Assembly: GCA_049299095.1 (NCBI GenBank)
Contig: JBAQWV010000125.1
Span: 1 to 64,000, forward strand
From: JAAEKA01 sp049299095
Lineage (GTDB): Bacteria; Chloroflexota; Anaerolineae; JAAEKA01
Reading direction: 5' to 3'
Length of the DNA stretch: 64,000 bases
Each line of letters starts with the position of its first letter. Position 1 is the stretch's first letter. Under the pieces are notes generated by a model that saw only the letters and a program-made list of their open reading frames with translations, was not told the origin of the DNA and searched no databases. This document shows, piece by piece, positions 56,655 through 64,000 of this stretch. The translations under genes and the position numbers were made by a program.

Positions 56655-59372
56655 TCAGGCTGCGATTTCAATCGCAGGCACTTCATCGTCCAGAATCGTC
56701 ACGCGGCCCGCGGAGCCATCCACGCGTACACGCTGGCCGCTGCGCAGACGCGTGGTGGCCTCGTGCACTCCCACCACCGCAGGAATGCCGTACTCGCGCG
56801 CCACCACCGAGCCATGGGTCATCAGCCCCCCCACTTCCATCACCAGCCCGCCCGCAGCCAAAAACAACGGCGTCCACGAAGGATCCGTGCCCGGGCAAAC
56901 CAGAATATCGCCGGGGGCAAGCTGTGCGGTACGCGGGTCGAACACCACGCGCACTGTGCCCTCCACCATTCCGGGGGAGACAGGACTGCCAGCCAGCGCG
57001 TTGCCGTCGCCCACGCCCGCGCCCACACCCGCGTAAAAAGCCGTGCCATCGCTCAGCAACAGGCGGGGAACTTGTTTGCGCAGCAGCTCGCGCGTGTAAG
57101 CGGCATGGCGCTGATCCACCACTGCTTGCCAGTCGCGCCCATCGCCGCGCGCCAGCGCAGCTAATTCGTCAAGATGCAGATGCATCACGTCGTCCGCACG
57201 GCGCAGCTTGCCCGCTGCAACCCATTCAGCCCCGTTTTGCAGCAACAGGCCGCGTACCATGCCCATCATGCGGATCACAGTAAACTTGGGGGTTTCCCGC
57301 AGGCCCGCAAGACTGCGCATCAACCGGCCCAACCGCGCGGCCAGACGCGCCTTCACCGGCCCCAGCACGCCCGCGCGCTGCAACCGCTGCACCAGCTCAG
57401 CCAGCGCGGCCTCGGCCCGCTCGGCCCCGCGCTGAAACACTGCATCCGGTGCTTGCTGCGGGTCGCTGATCGCCAGATAGCTTTGCACGGCCTGCATGAT
57501 GTGCGTGGGGTCTTCGCGCCAGCGGGGACGCCCCAGGTCAATCTCGGCCAGCCCGCGCATCCCATAGCGATCCATAAATGCAGCCAACGCAGCTTGGGCA
57601 GGAATGGGCAAACTGCCGGCGTCGAACTCAGCAGCCAACGCCTCAGCTGATTGACTGGCAAAACACGCGGCTGAAGCTGCGTCCGCAGCAATTACCTCAG
57701 CCACCACCCACAGGCTCAAGTCCATCTCGGTGGTAACGTTGTGCGGCAGGCCGCGCGCCACCTCCAGCGCCAGTTGCTCATCTCCCAGATTGAGCCGCGC
57801 CAGGCGGCGCAACAGGATGAAACTGCCAATGCCGACGGCCATCGGTGGCGACAACCGCGGAAAAATCACCGTCAGCAGGTTAAAAGCTTCGCGCGCCAGC
57901 GCGATCCGCTCCACCGGCGTACCGGCATGTGCCGCGCGCGTGCGAAAGGCTGTTAGTTCCGCCTCAACGCGCGCCATCACCTCCCGCCTGCCTGCGTCGG
58001 GCTGCCGCATCAGGCGTACGATGCGCGCCCAGGTGAGAATGAGAAAGCTCACGATGCTGTTCAGCCCGCGCAGGCTGAACGTGTGGCCGGTCTCGCCAAA
58101 ATCAGGGCCATCCAGCACGGTGCGCAGAGCTTCTTGCGCGCCCGGCTCCACCGCGCCCAGAATGTTCAGCAACAGACGCCGACCGCGGCGGCCGTGCAGC
58201 AGCGGGGTGATGTTGCCGTAGACGCGTTCACCGGCAATGACGACCTCGCGCTGGGTGTCGGCTGCAAATTCACGGCCCAACACGCGGCTAATCGCCAGAT
58301 ATAGTTCTTTCAGTGCGTCTTGTCCTATCGTAGTGAATGGATCAAGCATTCCTTGCAGGTGGTTCATGGAAAACAGCACTTGCAGCGGCGCTGCGGGCAT
58401 CCCGTTCGGCAGCGGGTAAAGCGAAGTGATGGCGCGGCTTTGCAGCAAATACAACCGTTCGCCGGCCCAGGCCCATTCGATATCTTGCGGCTGACCGTCG
58501 TACAGCGCCTGCTCGACGCGCTTGCCCAGTCGCGCCAGCTCCAGCAGGGCTGCGTCGGGAAGGGCTTGGCGCTGTGCTGCGTCCTGCGTCGTTGTGACAA
58601 TACCGCCCCCCGCCTGCCCGCGGATCACCGTGGCCTTGGCTCCCAATTGCTTGCTGAGAATCGTACCCGCGGCGACATCAATAACGATCTGATCCGGCTC
58701 CACCTGACCGCTAACCAGTGCCTCGCCCAAGCCAAGAGTGGCATCAACGACCACCTCGCTGCGTTTGCCGGTAAGCGGGTTAGCCGTAAACAATACGCCC
58801 GACGCCTCGCTCTCGACCATCGCCTGCACCACCACAGCTAGCGCCACGTCGTCGTGAGCAATGCCGTTGCGTTCGCGATAAGTGATGGCGCGTGCGGTCC
58901 ACAAACTACTCCAGCAACGAATGACAGCATGAAGCAGTGCCTCATCACCCATAACGTTGAGGAAAGTATCCTGCTGGCCCGCGAAGCTTAGATCGGGCAG
59001 GTCTTCGGCTGTGGCCGAGGAACGGACCGCGACGGGACAGCCAGACATCGGGTGCGAGGCAAACGATGCGATGGCAAGATCGTGGTACGCGGCGAGAATG
59101 GCCGCAGCCAGGTCGGCGGGCACCACGCCCGCGGCGAAGCGCGCACGGATCGCGTCGGAGGCCTCGTCAACGGACAAATCGTCATGGAACAGTTGACTGT
59201 TTTCCAACTTGTTGGCAGCCACAAACGCTCGGTAGGCGTCGGTGGAGATGATGAAGCCGGGCGGGACGGGCAGGCCCGCGTGCGCGAGCTTTGTCAGATT
59301 TTGGCCCTTACCGCCCGCGTTGGCGAGTGTGGCGTCAGTGGTGTTGAAGGGAAGGATCATAGTGTTTGGCAT
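56655..59372 (-). CDS. Rifampin-phosphotransferase/PEP-synthase-like phosphotransferase
   Basis: A 905-aa protein. Residues 1-320 are a PPDK-type ATP-grasp (GGKGQNLTKLAHAGLPVPPGF, VAVRSSATAEDLPDLSFAGQ, LTGKRSEVVVDATLGLGE). Residues about 330-790 are a helical central region of substrate-binding type, and residues about 800-890 the swivelling His domain with catalytic His853 in GGLMTHGSVVAREYGIPAV. There is no PEP/pyruvate TIM barrel, so it cannot be a normal PEP synthase; the layout is that of Rph, which phosphorylates rifamycins. The substrate here is unknown. Start 59372 follows AGGAAG by 7 nt. Last gene of the seven-gene minus-strand run. Confidence 0.85.
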   Translation of the reverse strand: MPNTMILPFNTTDATLANAGGKGQNLTKLAHAGLPVPPGFIISTDAYRAFVAANKLENSQLFHDDLSVDEASDAIRARFAAGVVPADLAAAILAAYHDLAIASFASHPMSGCPVAVRSSATAEDLPDLSFAGQQDTFLNVMGDEALLHAVIRCWSSLWTARAITYRERNGIAHDDVALAVVVQAMVESEASGVLFTANPLTGKRSEVVVDATLGLGEALVSGQVEPDQIVIDVAAGTILSKQLGAKATVIRGQAGGGIVTTTQDAAQRQALPDAALLELARLGKRVEQALYDGQPQDIEWAWAGERLYLLQSRAITSLYPLPNGMPAAPLQVLFSMNHLQGMLDPFTTIGQDALKELYLAISRVLGREFAADTQREVVIAGERVYGNITPLLHGRRGRRLLLNILGAVEPGAQEALRTVLDGPDFGETGHTFSLRGLNSIVSFLILTWARIVRLMRQPDAGRREVMARVEAELTAFRTRAAHAGTPVERIALAREAFNLLTVIFPRLSPPMAVGIGSFILLRRLARLNLGDEQLALEVARGLPHNVTTEMDLSLWVVAEVIAADAASAACFASQSAEALAAEFDAGSLPIPAQAALAAFMDRYGMRGLAEIDLGRPRWREDPTHIMQAVQSYLAISDPQQAPDAVFQRGAERAEAALAELVQRLQRAGVLGPVKARLAARLGRLMRSLAGLRETPKFTVIRMMGMVRGLLLQNGAEWVAAGKLRRADDVMHLHLDELAALARGDGRDWQAVVDQRHAAYTRELLRKQVPRLLLSDGTAFYAGVGAGVGDGNALAGSPVSPGMVEGTVRVVFDPRTAQLAPGDILVCPGTDPSWTPLFLAAGGLVMEVGGLMTHGSVVAREYGIPAVVGVHEATTRLRSGQRVRVDGSAGRVTILDDEVPAIEIAA

Positions 59373-59423
59373 ACCAGCTTCCTGTCAGCCGAAAACAGCC
59401 CGTGCGGTTGGCCGGATACTTCC

Positions 59424-59852
59424 TCAGCCAGCCGCCTCGGCGGTGTGTTTGAGTGCGGTTGCTTCCTGCTCCAGATAACTCTGCGTCAGGGAGCGGTTCA
59501 GCCAGCCGAACAGCGGGCCAAACAAGCCGCTGAAGCTGATGCGCAGACGCACAGCGACGCCCTCTGGTGCTGCCGCGGCAAGGATATGCTCCGCGGTCAC
59601 GGCGTATCCCGGCCCGCCAGACACCCATGTGAACTGATGCGGCGGATCGAGCTGGGTAACGCGCCAGAGAGCCGGACGCAGCTTTGGCTGCAACACGCGA
59701 TAGCGCGCGTCCAGCGCCAGCGTCGCGCCGGTTTGTGGCTCCACGGCGCTCACTGTCGGTAGCCAGTCTGGCCACTGCGCCACCCCACTTAAAATGCGCC
59801 AAACGGTCTCCTGCGGCGCGGCAATCGTGATCGTTGCTTCATAGCTCGACAT
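59424..59852 (-). CDS. SRPBCC (polyketide cyclase/START-like) protein
   Basis: A 142-aa SRPBCC-fold protein: YEATITIAAPQETVWRILSGVAQWPDWLPTVSAVEP is the typical first strand and two helices, and the C-terminal helix (LNRSLTQSYLEQEATALKHTAEA) closes the hydrophobic cavity. Such proteins bind or modify hydrophobic ligands. It lies 19 nt downstream of the MDR gene and 51 nt upstream of the Rph-like gene. Confidence 0.83.
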   Translation of the reverse strand: MSSYEATITIAAPQETVWRILSGVAQWPDWLPTVSAVEPQTGATLALDARYRVLQPKLRPALWRVTQLDPPHQFTWVSGGPGYAVTAEHILAAAAPEGVAVRLRISFSGLFGPLFGWLNRSLTQSYLEQEATALKHTAEAAG

Positions 59853-59871
59853 GGAAAAAGCCCTTTCGTGA

Positions 59872-60894
59872 CTAGCCCAAAGGCTTAGCAGGCCGCGCCG
59901 GACAGCCTGCCTGCGGTTCCGGTGTCACCGTGATGATGATGTTGCCCTGCTTGCGGCCACTGTCTGCATAACGATGCGCGGCTGCGGTTTCTGCCAGGGG
60001 AAAACAGCGGTCAATCTCGCTTTTCAAATGGCCCGCTTCGATCAAGCCGCGCAGCGCGTCCAGGTCTGCCGCGGTTTGCACCGCAGGATCGGCAATCACC
60101 TGTTTTCCCACGGCCCGCGCCCGTGCCGGGCCGCGCAGTTTATGCTCCAGACTTGGGTTGGCAACGAGGTAACGGCCAGCGGGCTTGAGGACTGCCAGTG
60201 CCTGCGACAAACGCAACGTTCCCACCACATCCAGCACGACATCGTAAGTCTGGCCGGTCTGCGTGAAGTCGGTGCGTGTATAGTCGAGGACGTGATCGGC
60301 GCCCAGCCTGCGCAGCATCGCCAGCTTGTCCCCGCTGTCCACTGCGGTTACTTCAGCGCCGACATAGCGGGCAAGCTGCACGGAGAACGTACCAATGCTG
60401 CCACCCGCGCCGTTGATCAGCATCTTTTCACCTGCCCGGATCGCACCTTTATGCAGAAAATGCCAGGCTTCCAGGCCGGCAGTGGGGACGGCTGCGGCCT
60501 CAGCATAGCTCATGGTCGCAGGTTTACGGGCAATTGGGCCGGTCTCTGGCAAGCAGATATACTCGGCATAACCACCAAAGCGCAGACCGCTGGCGGCAAA
60601 CACGGGGTCGCCTACGCGAAAGCGGGTCACAGCCGCGCCGAGCGCGGCCACCTCGCCCGCCAATTCCTGCCCCAATACTTTAACGCGACGCGGCCTGAAC
60701 AGCCCAACATACAGACGCATGGGTACTCGGACCCAGCTGGGGATTTGCATACTGCGCACTTCGCGGTCGCCCGCGGTGACGCTGGAGGCATGGATTTTGA
60801 TCAGGATTTCATGGGGCTTGGGGACAGGCTGGGCCATTTCCTGCAATTGCAGCCCTTCCGGCCCGCCGTAGCGCGTCCAAATGATTGCTTGCAA
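59872..60894 (-). CDS. Zinc-independent MDR-family quinone oxidoreductase-like enzyme
   Basis: A 340-aa NADPH-dependent medium-chain reductase. Family motifs: EILIKIHASSVTAGDREVRS, GQELAGEVAALGAAVTRFRVGDPV, and the Rossmann GAGGSIGTFSVQLARYVGAEVTAV. The Cys and His zinc ligands are missing, as in quinone oxidoreductases. The start is TTG 60894, with GGAG 9 nt upstream and the conserved QAIIWTRYGGPEGL following; the long upstream extension of the frame has no homology. Substrate unknown. Confidence 0.87.
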   Translation of the reverse strand: MQAIIWTRYGGPEGLQLQEMAQPVPKPHEILIKIHASSVTAGDREVRSMQIPSWVRVPMRLYVGLFRPRRVKVLGQELAGEVAALGAAVTRFRVGDPVFAASGLRFGGYAEYICLPETGPIARKPATMSYAEAAAVPTAGLEAWHFLHKGAIRAGEKMLINGAGGSIGTFSVQLARYVGAEVTAVDSGDKLAMLRRLGADHVLDYTRTDFTQTGQTYDVVLDVVGTLRLSQALAVLKPAGRYLVANPSLEHKLRGPARARAVGKQVIADPAVQTAADLDALRGLIEAGHLKSEIDRCFPLAETAAAHRYADSGRKQGNIIITVTPEPQAGCPARPAKPLG

Positions 60895-60947
60895 AGGGAA
60901 TACTCCGCGGGTGGTAATGGACGAGTGCCAGAAACTGGCAGCGACAC

Positions 60948-61814
60948 TTAAGACTGTGTGTTCAACTCCGGCGGCACGGTGCGGATGTCGAGCGTGGTAT
61001 CCATGCCCGGCTCGCGCGTGATGCGCCGTTTGGCCTCGATCCACAAGCCGCCCATCATGCGCCGCGGGCCGAGTACGCTGGTTTCCAGGCCGTTTTTGCC
61101 ATCGGACGCAGCTGATGCCAGCCAGAGCGCCCGTTGTGCAGGCACGGTGGGCGGGTTGGCCCACAACCGCATCACCGTCTCCAGCGGCTTAAGGCGCTTT
61201 TCATAGCCTCGTACCGCCTCAACGTGACGCAGCATGTCGGTATCCACCAGACCGGGGTTAAACGCAAAGATATCCACACCTTGCCCGCCATACTCTGCGG
61301 CCAGCGCGCGCGTGAACGAACGCACCCAGGTTTTGCTGGAGGCATAGGCATTTTGCAGCTTGACCGGCTTTTTATCGCCGCGGCCCAGCAGGTTGATCAG
61401 CTTGCCGCTGTGCTGGGGCAGCATGTGCCGCAGCGCCACCACCGACCCGTTGTAAGTTCCGATGATGTTGGTGTTGATCACGCGCATGAAATCGCTGCTA
61501 GGAATGGAGGCGGTGGGGCCGTAGGGTGCGGACAAGCCGGCATTGTTCACCCAGATGTCAATTTTTCCAAAGGTCGCCACGGCAAAGGCCGCGAGACGCT
61601 CTACCTGTGCCAGGTCGGCCACGTCACAGGCGATGCCTGCGGCCTGTGCGCCGCTGGCTTGCAGTTCGCGCAGTGCCTGATCAATCGTGCTTTGGGTGCG
61701 GCCGGCAACAACTACAGCCGCGCCGGCCGCGGCATACGTCTGGGCGATGCCCAAGCCAAGGCCGCGTGTGCCGCCAGTGATAACGGCAACTTTGTTAGTG
61801 AGATTCGTTGTCAT
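60948..61814 (-). CDS. Short-chain dehydrogenase/reductase
   Basis: A 288-aa classical SDR. Cofactor motif TGGTRGLGLG (about 13-22), NNAG in IWVNNAG (about 90-93), and the active-site Tyr-Lys in YASSK (about 156-160). The Ser that normally precedes Tyr is replaced by NLLGRGDKKPVKLQNAYASSK, a loop without the usual S-x(12)-Y spacing, so activity needs care. It has a long C-terminal part (SVLGPRRMMGGLWIEAKRR). ATG 61814 overlaps the upstream stop as ATGA. Confidence 0.85.
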   Translation of the reverse strand: MTTNLTNKVAVITGGTRGLGLGIAQTYAAAGAAVVVAGRTQSTIDQALRELQASGAQAAGIACDVADLAQVERLAAFAVATFGKIDIWVNNAGLSAPYGPTASIPSSDFMRVINTNIIGTYNGSVVALRHMLPQHSGKLINLLGRGDKKPVKLQNAYASSKTWVRSFTRALAAEYGGQGVDIFAFNPGLVDTDMLRHVEAVRGYEKRLKPLETVMRLWANPPTVPAQRALWLASAASDGKNGLETSVLGPRRMMGGLWIEAKRRITREPGMDTTLDIRTVPPELNTQS

Positions 61815-62596
61815 TCTGTGGTCTCTTTTCCGTGTATCATCCACACATTGGGTTCAATATAAACACCGCAGTCAGCCGGTACATCAAAGCTGACGGGGTT
61901 CAGCGCGCCGGGCACAACGTAGTCACCGCTCTCTGGAAAACGCAGCCCGGTCCACCGCTCCCACGTTGCCACGGAGCTGGTGATCGTCATCGCCTCGTGG
62001 CAGGGCTTGAGGATGCGTGCACCCAACCGCGCGTGGACACGCAGCCACGGATCGAAAGGCAACCCTTCCGCGGTCGTCCAGGTGATGTAACGGTCAATGG
62101 CAGCCAGCGGATACTGGCTTTTGGCGCTGGGGCGCACCGGCGCGATGAGCTGGCGCAGACCCTGCTGCTGACCAAGCGAGCGCATTGCCTGTACCATCAA
62201 GCGGCTGATGCCGCGGCCCTGCACGGCGGGAGGCAAGGCGATTTGCAGCGCGCATTGTAGCGTGGGGGTGCGGCCCGCGGCGTGATCTTCAACGGCTTGT
62301 TCGAAGGCCCAGTCCCAACCGCGCTCCGGCAGGTCAGCCAGATCGCCATGCCAGGCCAGCGGCACGCTGTTGCCCATCCCCACCACCAAATCTTCGTCCG
62401 GTGCGAGCAGGGCAAACTGATAAGCAGCAAAGCGCGTGGTCAGATCATCCCACAGCCGACCAGCCACAGGATCGTGCAGCATGAATTCCGGCCAGGCTGC
62501 ACTCGCCAGGCCCTCGATCAGGGTTTCGTAATCCGGGCGATCTGTAGGCTGCACCAACCGATAGGGATGCCAAGGATGTGTATCAGCCAAAGTCAT
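61811..62596 (-). CDS. Acyltransferase-like (GNAT-fold) protein
   Basis: A 261-aa protein. The middle contains LQIALPPAVQGRGISRLMVQAMRSLGQQQGLRQLIAPVRP, which fits the acyl-CoA-binding QxxGxG/A motif of GNAT acetyltransferases (QGRGIS). The N-terminal 70 residues (LVQPTDRPDYETLIEGLASAAWPEFMLHD) and the C-terminal 80 residues are not typical, so this is a divergent member. It is translationally coupled to the SDR downstream. Substrate unknown. Confidence 0.68.
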   Translation of the reverse strand: MTLADTHPWHPYRLVQPTDRPDYETLIEGLASAAWPEFMLHDPVAGRLWDDLTTRFAAYQFALLAPDEDLVVGMGNSVPLAWHGDLADLPERGWDWAFEQAVEDHAAGRTPTLQCALQIALPPAVQGRGISRLMVQAMRSLGQQQGLRQLIAPVRPSAKSQYPLAAIDRYITWTTAEGLPFDPWLRVHARLGARILKPCHEAMTITSSVATWERWTGLRFPESGDYVVPGALNPVSFDVPADCGVYIEPNVWMIHGKETTE

Positions 62597-62612
62597 TGTA
62601 GCTCCAGATGGT

Positions 62613-63131
62613 TCAGGCAGCGTCGTGCTGCTGGTCAATGCGTCGTTGCAAGTAGGGCGAAAAATAACCGGCGTAACGCACTTGCAGGTCGGAACGTTGC
62701 CAGTCGTTGCCGGTGACACGCCCCCGGCAGCGCGGGCTGCCACAGCCACAGGTAAATTCGTCGTATGCGCTGCCGTCGCACATGGCATAATCAATGCAGA
62801 TTTCCTCGTCTGCGGCCAGATTGCGCAGCGCCACCACGCCAATTTGCCCGCTCATGCCCGCGGTAGGATCGCAGGAATGGTTCAAGAAGTCCGACACTTC
62901 GGGATCGCCCAGCGTCACCAGATACAGTCCTTCTTCGATCTGGATCGCAAAGCGGCGATGGCTGTCGGGCACGCTGGCAAGCTGGTCTTCGCTGACAATA
63001 TCACCGGCAAAGAGGAGTAGCAGCGTGCCGGCTGGCACAGCCGCAGTGGTGTAGATGCCGAAGTCCCCTTTGTCGGGGTGTGGACGCAGTTCCAGAAATG
63101 GCGCATGATACGAATGTTTGGGGGGTGTCAT
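62613..63131 (-). CDS. SET-domain protein, putative lysine methyltransferase
   Basis: A 172-aa protein that is almost only a SET domain. Motifs: KGDFGIYTTAAVPAGTLLLLFAGDIV (GxGxF-type entry), FLNHSCDPT with N84-H85 for SAM binding, and EEICIDYAM with Tyr115. A post-SET-like zinc motif follows, CGCGSPRC (C128, C130, C135), plus C87. All key residues for lysine methylation are present. SET proteins are mainly eukaryotic; bacterial ones modify host or own proteins. ATG 63131 is 5 nt after the upstream stop. Its target is unknown. Confidence 0.87.
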   Translation of the reverse strand: MTPPKHSYHAPFLELRPHPDKGDFGIYTTAAVPAGTLLLLFAGDIVSEDQLASVPDSHRRFAIQIEEGLYLVTLGDPEVSDFLNHSCDPTAGMSGQIGVVALRNLAADEEICIDYAMCDGSAYDEFTCGCGSPRCRGRVTGNDWQRSDLQVRYAGYFSPYLQRRIDQQHDAA

Positions 63132-63136
63132 ATAGG

Positions 63137-64000
63137 CTAACGACCTCGTGAAATCGAATGAAGCGGGCGACGCTTGAAGGAGACGCCAGAAATCAACAAG
63201 ACCGAAAAGAGAATAATTGCCATTGCCGCCAGCATCGGCGATGTTACAGGCTCGCTGAGAATCAGCCAGCCCAAGAAGACCGCTACCACAGGATTTACGT
63301 AGGCATACGTGGTGGCGCGGGCGGGCGTGGTGTTGTGCAGCAGCCAGATATACGCTGTAAAGCCGATGAATGAGCCGATCAGAACAAGATAGACAAAGGC
63401 CAATGCGGAGCGCAGTGATATGGCTGTGGGATCGAAACTGCCCCATTCGCGCGTGAGCGTGGCGGCCAGCAGCAGCAGCCCGCCGCCCATCAGCATTTCC
63501 ATGCCGGTTGCCAGCAGCGGTGCAGAGGGCAGCTTGGCGGTGCGCGAATACAACGAGCCGAGCGACCATAACATGGGGGATAGCAGCAGCACCGCATAAC
63601 TGATCGGACGGATGCCCTGCGTGGCGGCCAGATTGGACGGGCCGACGAGCAAGGCAATGCCAGCCAGCCCCAGCAACACGCCAAAGATCGTGCGGGCATT
63701 CGGTCGCGGCGCGCCGCGGCGCATAAAGCTGAACACCACAATCCAGATCGGCACGGTGGCGATCACCAGCGCGGCCAGTCCAGAGGGTACCTCCTGCTCG
63801 GCCCAGGTGACGCCGCCGTTACCGCCCAGCAGTAACAAGCCGCCAATGATCAGCGCGCTGCGCCAGTGCACAGGCTGCGGCACAGGCGCGCCGCGTCGAC
63901 GCTGCCACACTACCAACAGTGCGCCGGCGATTACGAAGCGCACACCGGCCATGATGAAGGGGGGAATGGTCTCGACTGCGATACGGATCGCCAGATAGGT
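63137..64000 (-). CDS. EamA/DMT-family exporter, YedA/RhtA-like (5' end outside window)
   Basis: At least 287 aa of a ten-helix EamA transporter; the frame is open to the window edge. The upstream part TYLAIRIAVETIPPFIMAGVRFVIAG matches the YedA-type start (GSTYxAIRxxVExxPPxxMAGxRF), so only a dozen or so residues are missing. The second repeat ends SEPVTSPMLAAMAIILFSVLLISGVSFKRR. It heads the minus-strand run of seven genes and may export the compound that the downstream enzymes handle, which is inference. Confidence 0.87.
   Translation of the reverse strand, partial: TYLAIRIAVETIPPFIMAGVRFVIAGALLVVWQRRRGAPVPQPVHWRSALIIGGLLLLGGNGGVTWAEQEVPSGLAALVIATVPIWIVVFSFMRRGAPRPNARTIFGVLLGLAGIALLVGPSNLAATQGIRPISYAVLLLSPMLWSLGSLYSRTAKLPSAPLLATGMEMLMGGGLLLLAATLTREWGSFDPTAISLRSALAFVYLVLIGSFIGFTAYIWLLHNTTPARATTYAYVNPVVAVFLGWLILSEPVTSPMLAAMAIILFSVLLISGVSFKRRPLHSISRGR

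Noticed and set aside
1..64000. Insertion sequences, integrases, phage genes or defence systems
   Set aside because: No transposase, integrase, toxin-antitoxin, restriction or CRISPR-associated protein was recognised in any long frame.

Overview
The window is a gene-dense, GC-rich chromosomal segment with no mobile elements, CRISPR arrays or rRNA. It most resembles a member of the Chloroflexota, probably Anaerolineae or a relative. This placement is an inference from gene content: several secreted lipoproteins have Thr/Pro-rich linkers of the TPTATPT type, there are tandem SH3b lipoproteins, a beta-helix protein ends in a YLP-type tail, nanoRNase, CBS and CCA-adding modules are fused, and PMT-like membrane glycosyltransferases are present. 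No search could be run.

Layout. 1-7200: the end of recA, a lipoprotein expressed from a probably leaderless promoter, a secreted parallel beta-helix protein, then prfB (with an intact programmed +1 frameshift) and ftsY on the minus strand. 7200-19100: rnc behind a structured leader, a RmlD-like reductase, a membrane protein, smc, pepT, an EamA transporter, a small minus-strand lipoprotein/membrane pair, trmI and a PHP phosphoesterase. 19100-34250: cell-surface proteins (a CBM-like anchored protein, two SH3b lipoproteins, two large glycosyltransferases), a class I amidotransferase hydrolase, rplI, the DHH-CBS-CCA fusion, two Yip1-like proteins and tRNA-Lys(TTT). The tRNA does not encode its CCA end, so it depends on an activity like that of the fusion. 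34250-45540: a polyprenol-phosphate glycosyltransferase, DUF92 and PH-like membrane proteins, ilvE, a YabN-type methylase-MazG protein, parA with a small partner, and a response regulator / triple-PDZ protein / histidine kinase locus whose middle gene has an activator-type promoter. 45540-50900: esterase, aminoglycoside-phosphotransferase-like kinase, lipoprotein, RNase HI, PhzF and small unknowns. 50900-56510: an NCS2 nucleobase permease followed by the three subunits of a xanthine-dehydrogenase-type molybdenum hydroxylase, probably purine uptake and oxidation. 56650-64000: a minus-strand run of seven close-packed genes (EamA exporter, SET-domain protein, acyltransferase-like protein, SDR, zinc-independent MDR, SRPBCC protein, rifampin-phosphotransferase-like protein).

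Regulation. Many promoters can be read directly. They fit a sigma-A consensus, often with exactly 17 nt between elements, and twelve carry an extended -10 (TGnTAnnnT). Two genes begin exactly 6 nt after the -10 box, which implies leaderless mRNAs. Terminator-like hairpins repeatedly lie just upstream of the next start codon (before the EamA, PHP, CBM-like and histidine kinase genes) or inside leaders (ftsY, rplI), so conditional termination or readthrough may be common here.

The strongest candidates for new biology are the RR/PDZ/HK locus, the SET/acyltransferase/Rph-like operon, the leaderless promoters, the structured rnc leader together with an altered RNase III active site, and the terminator-before-start arrangement.
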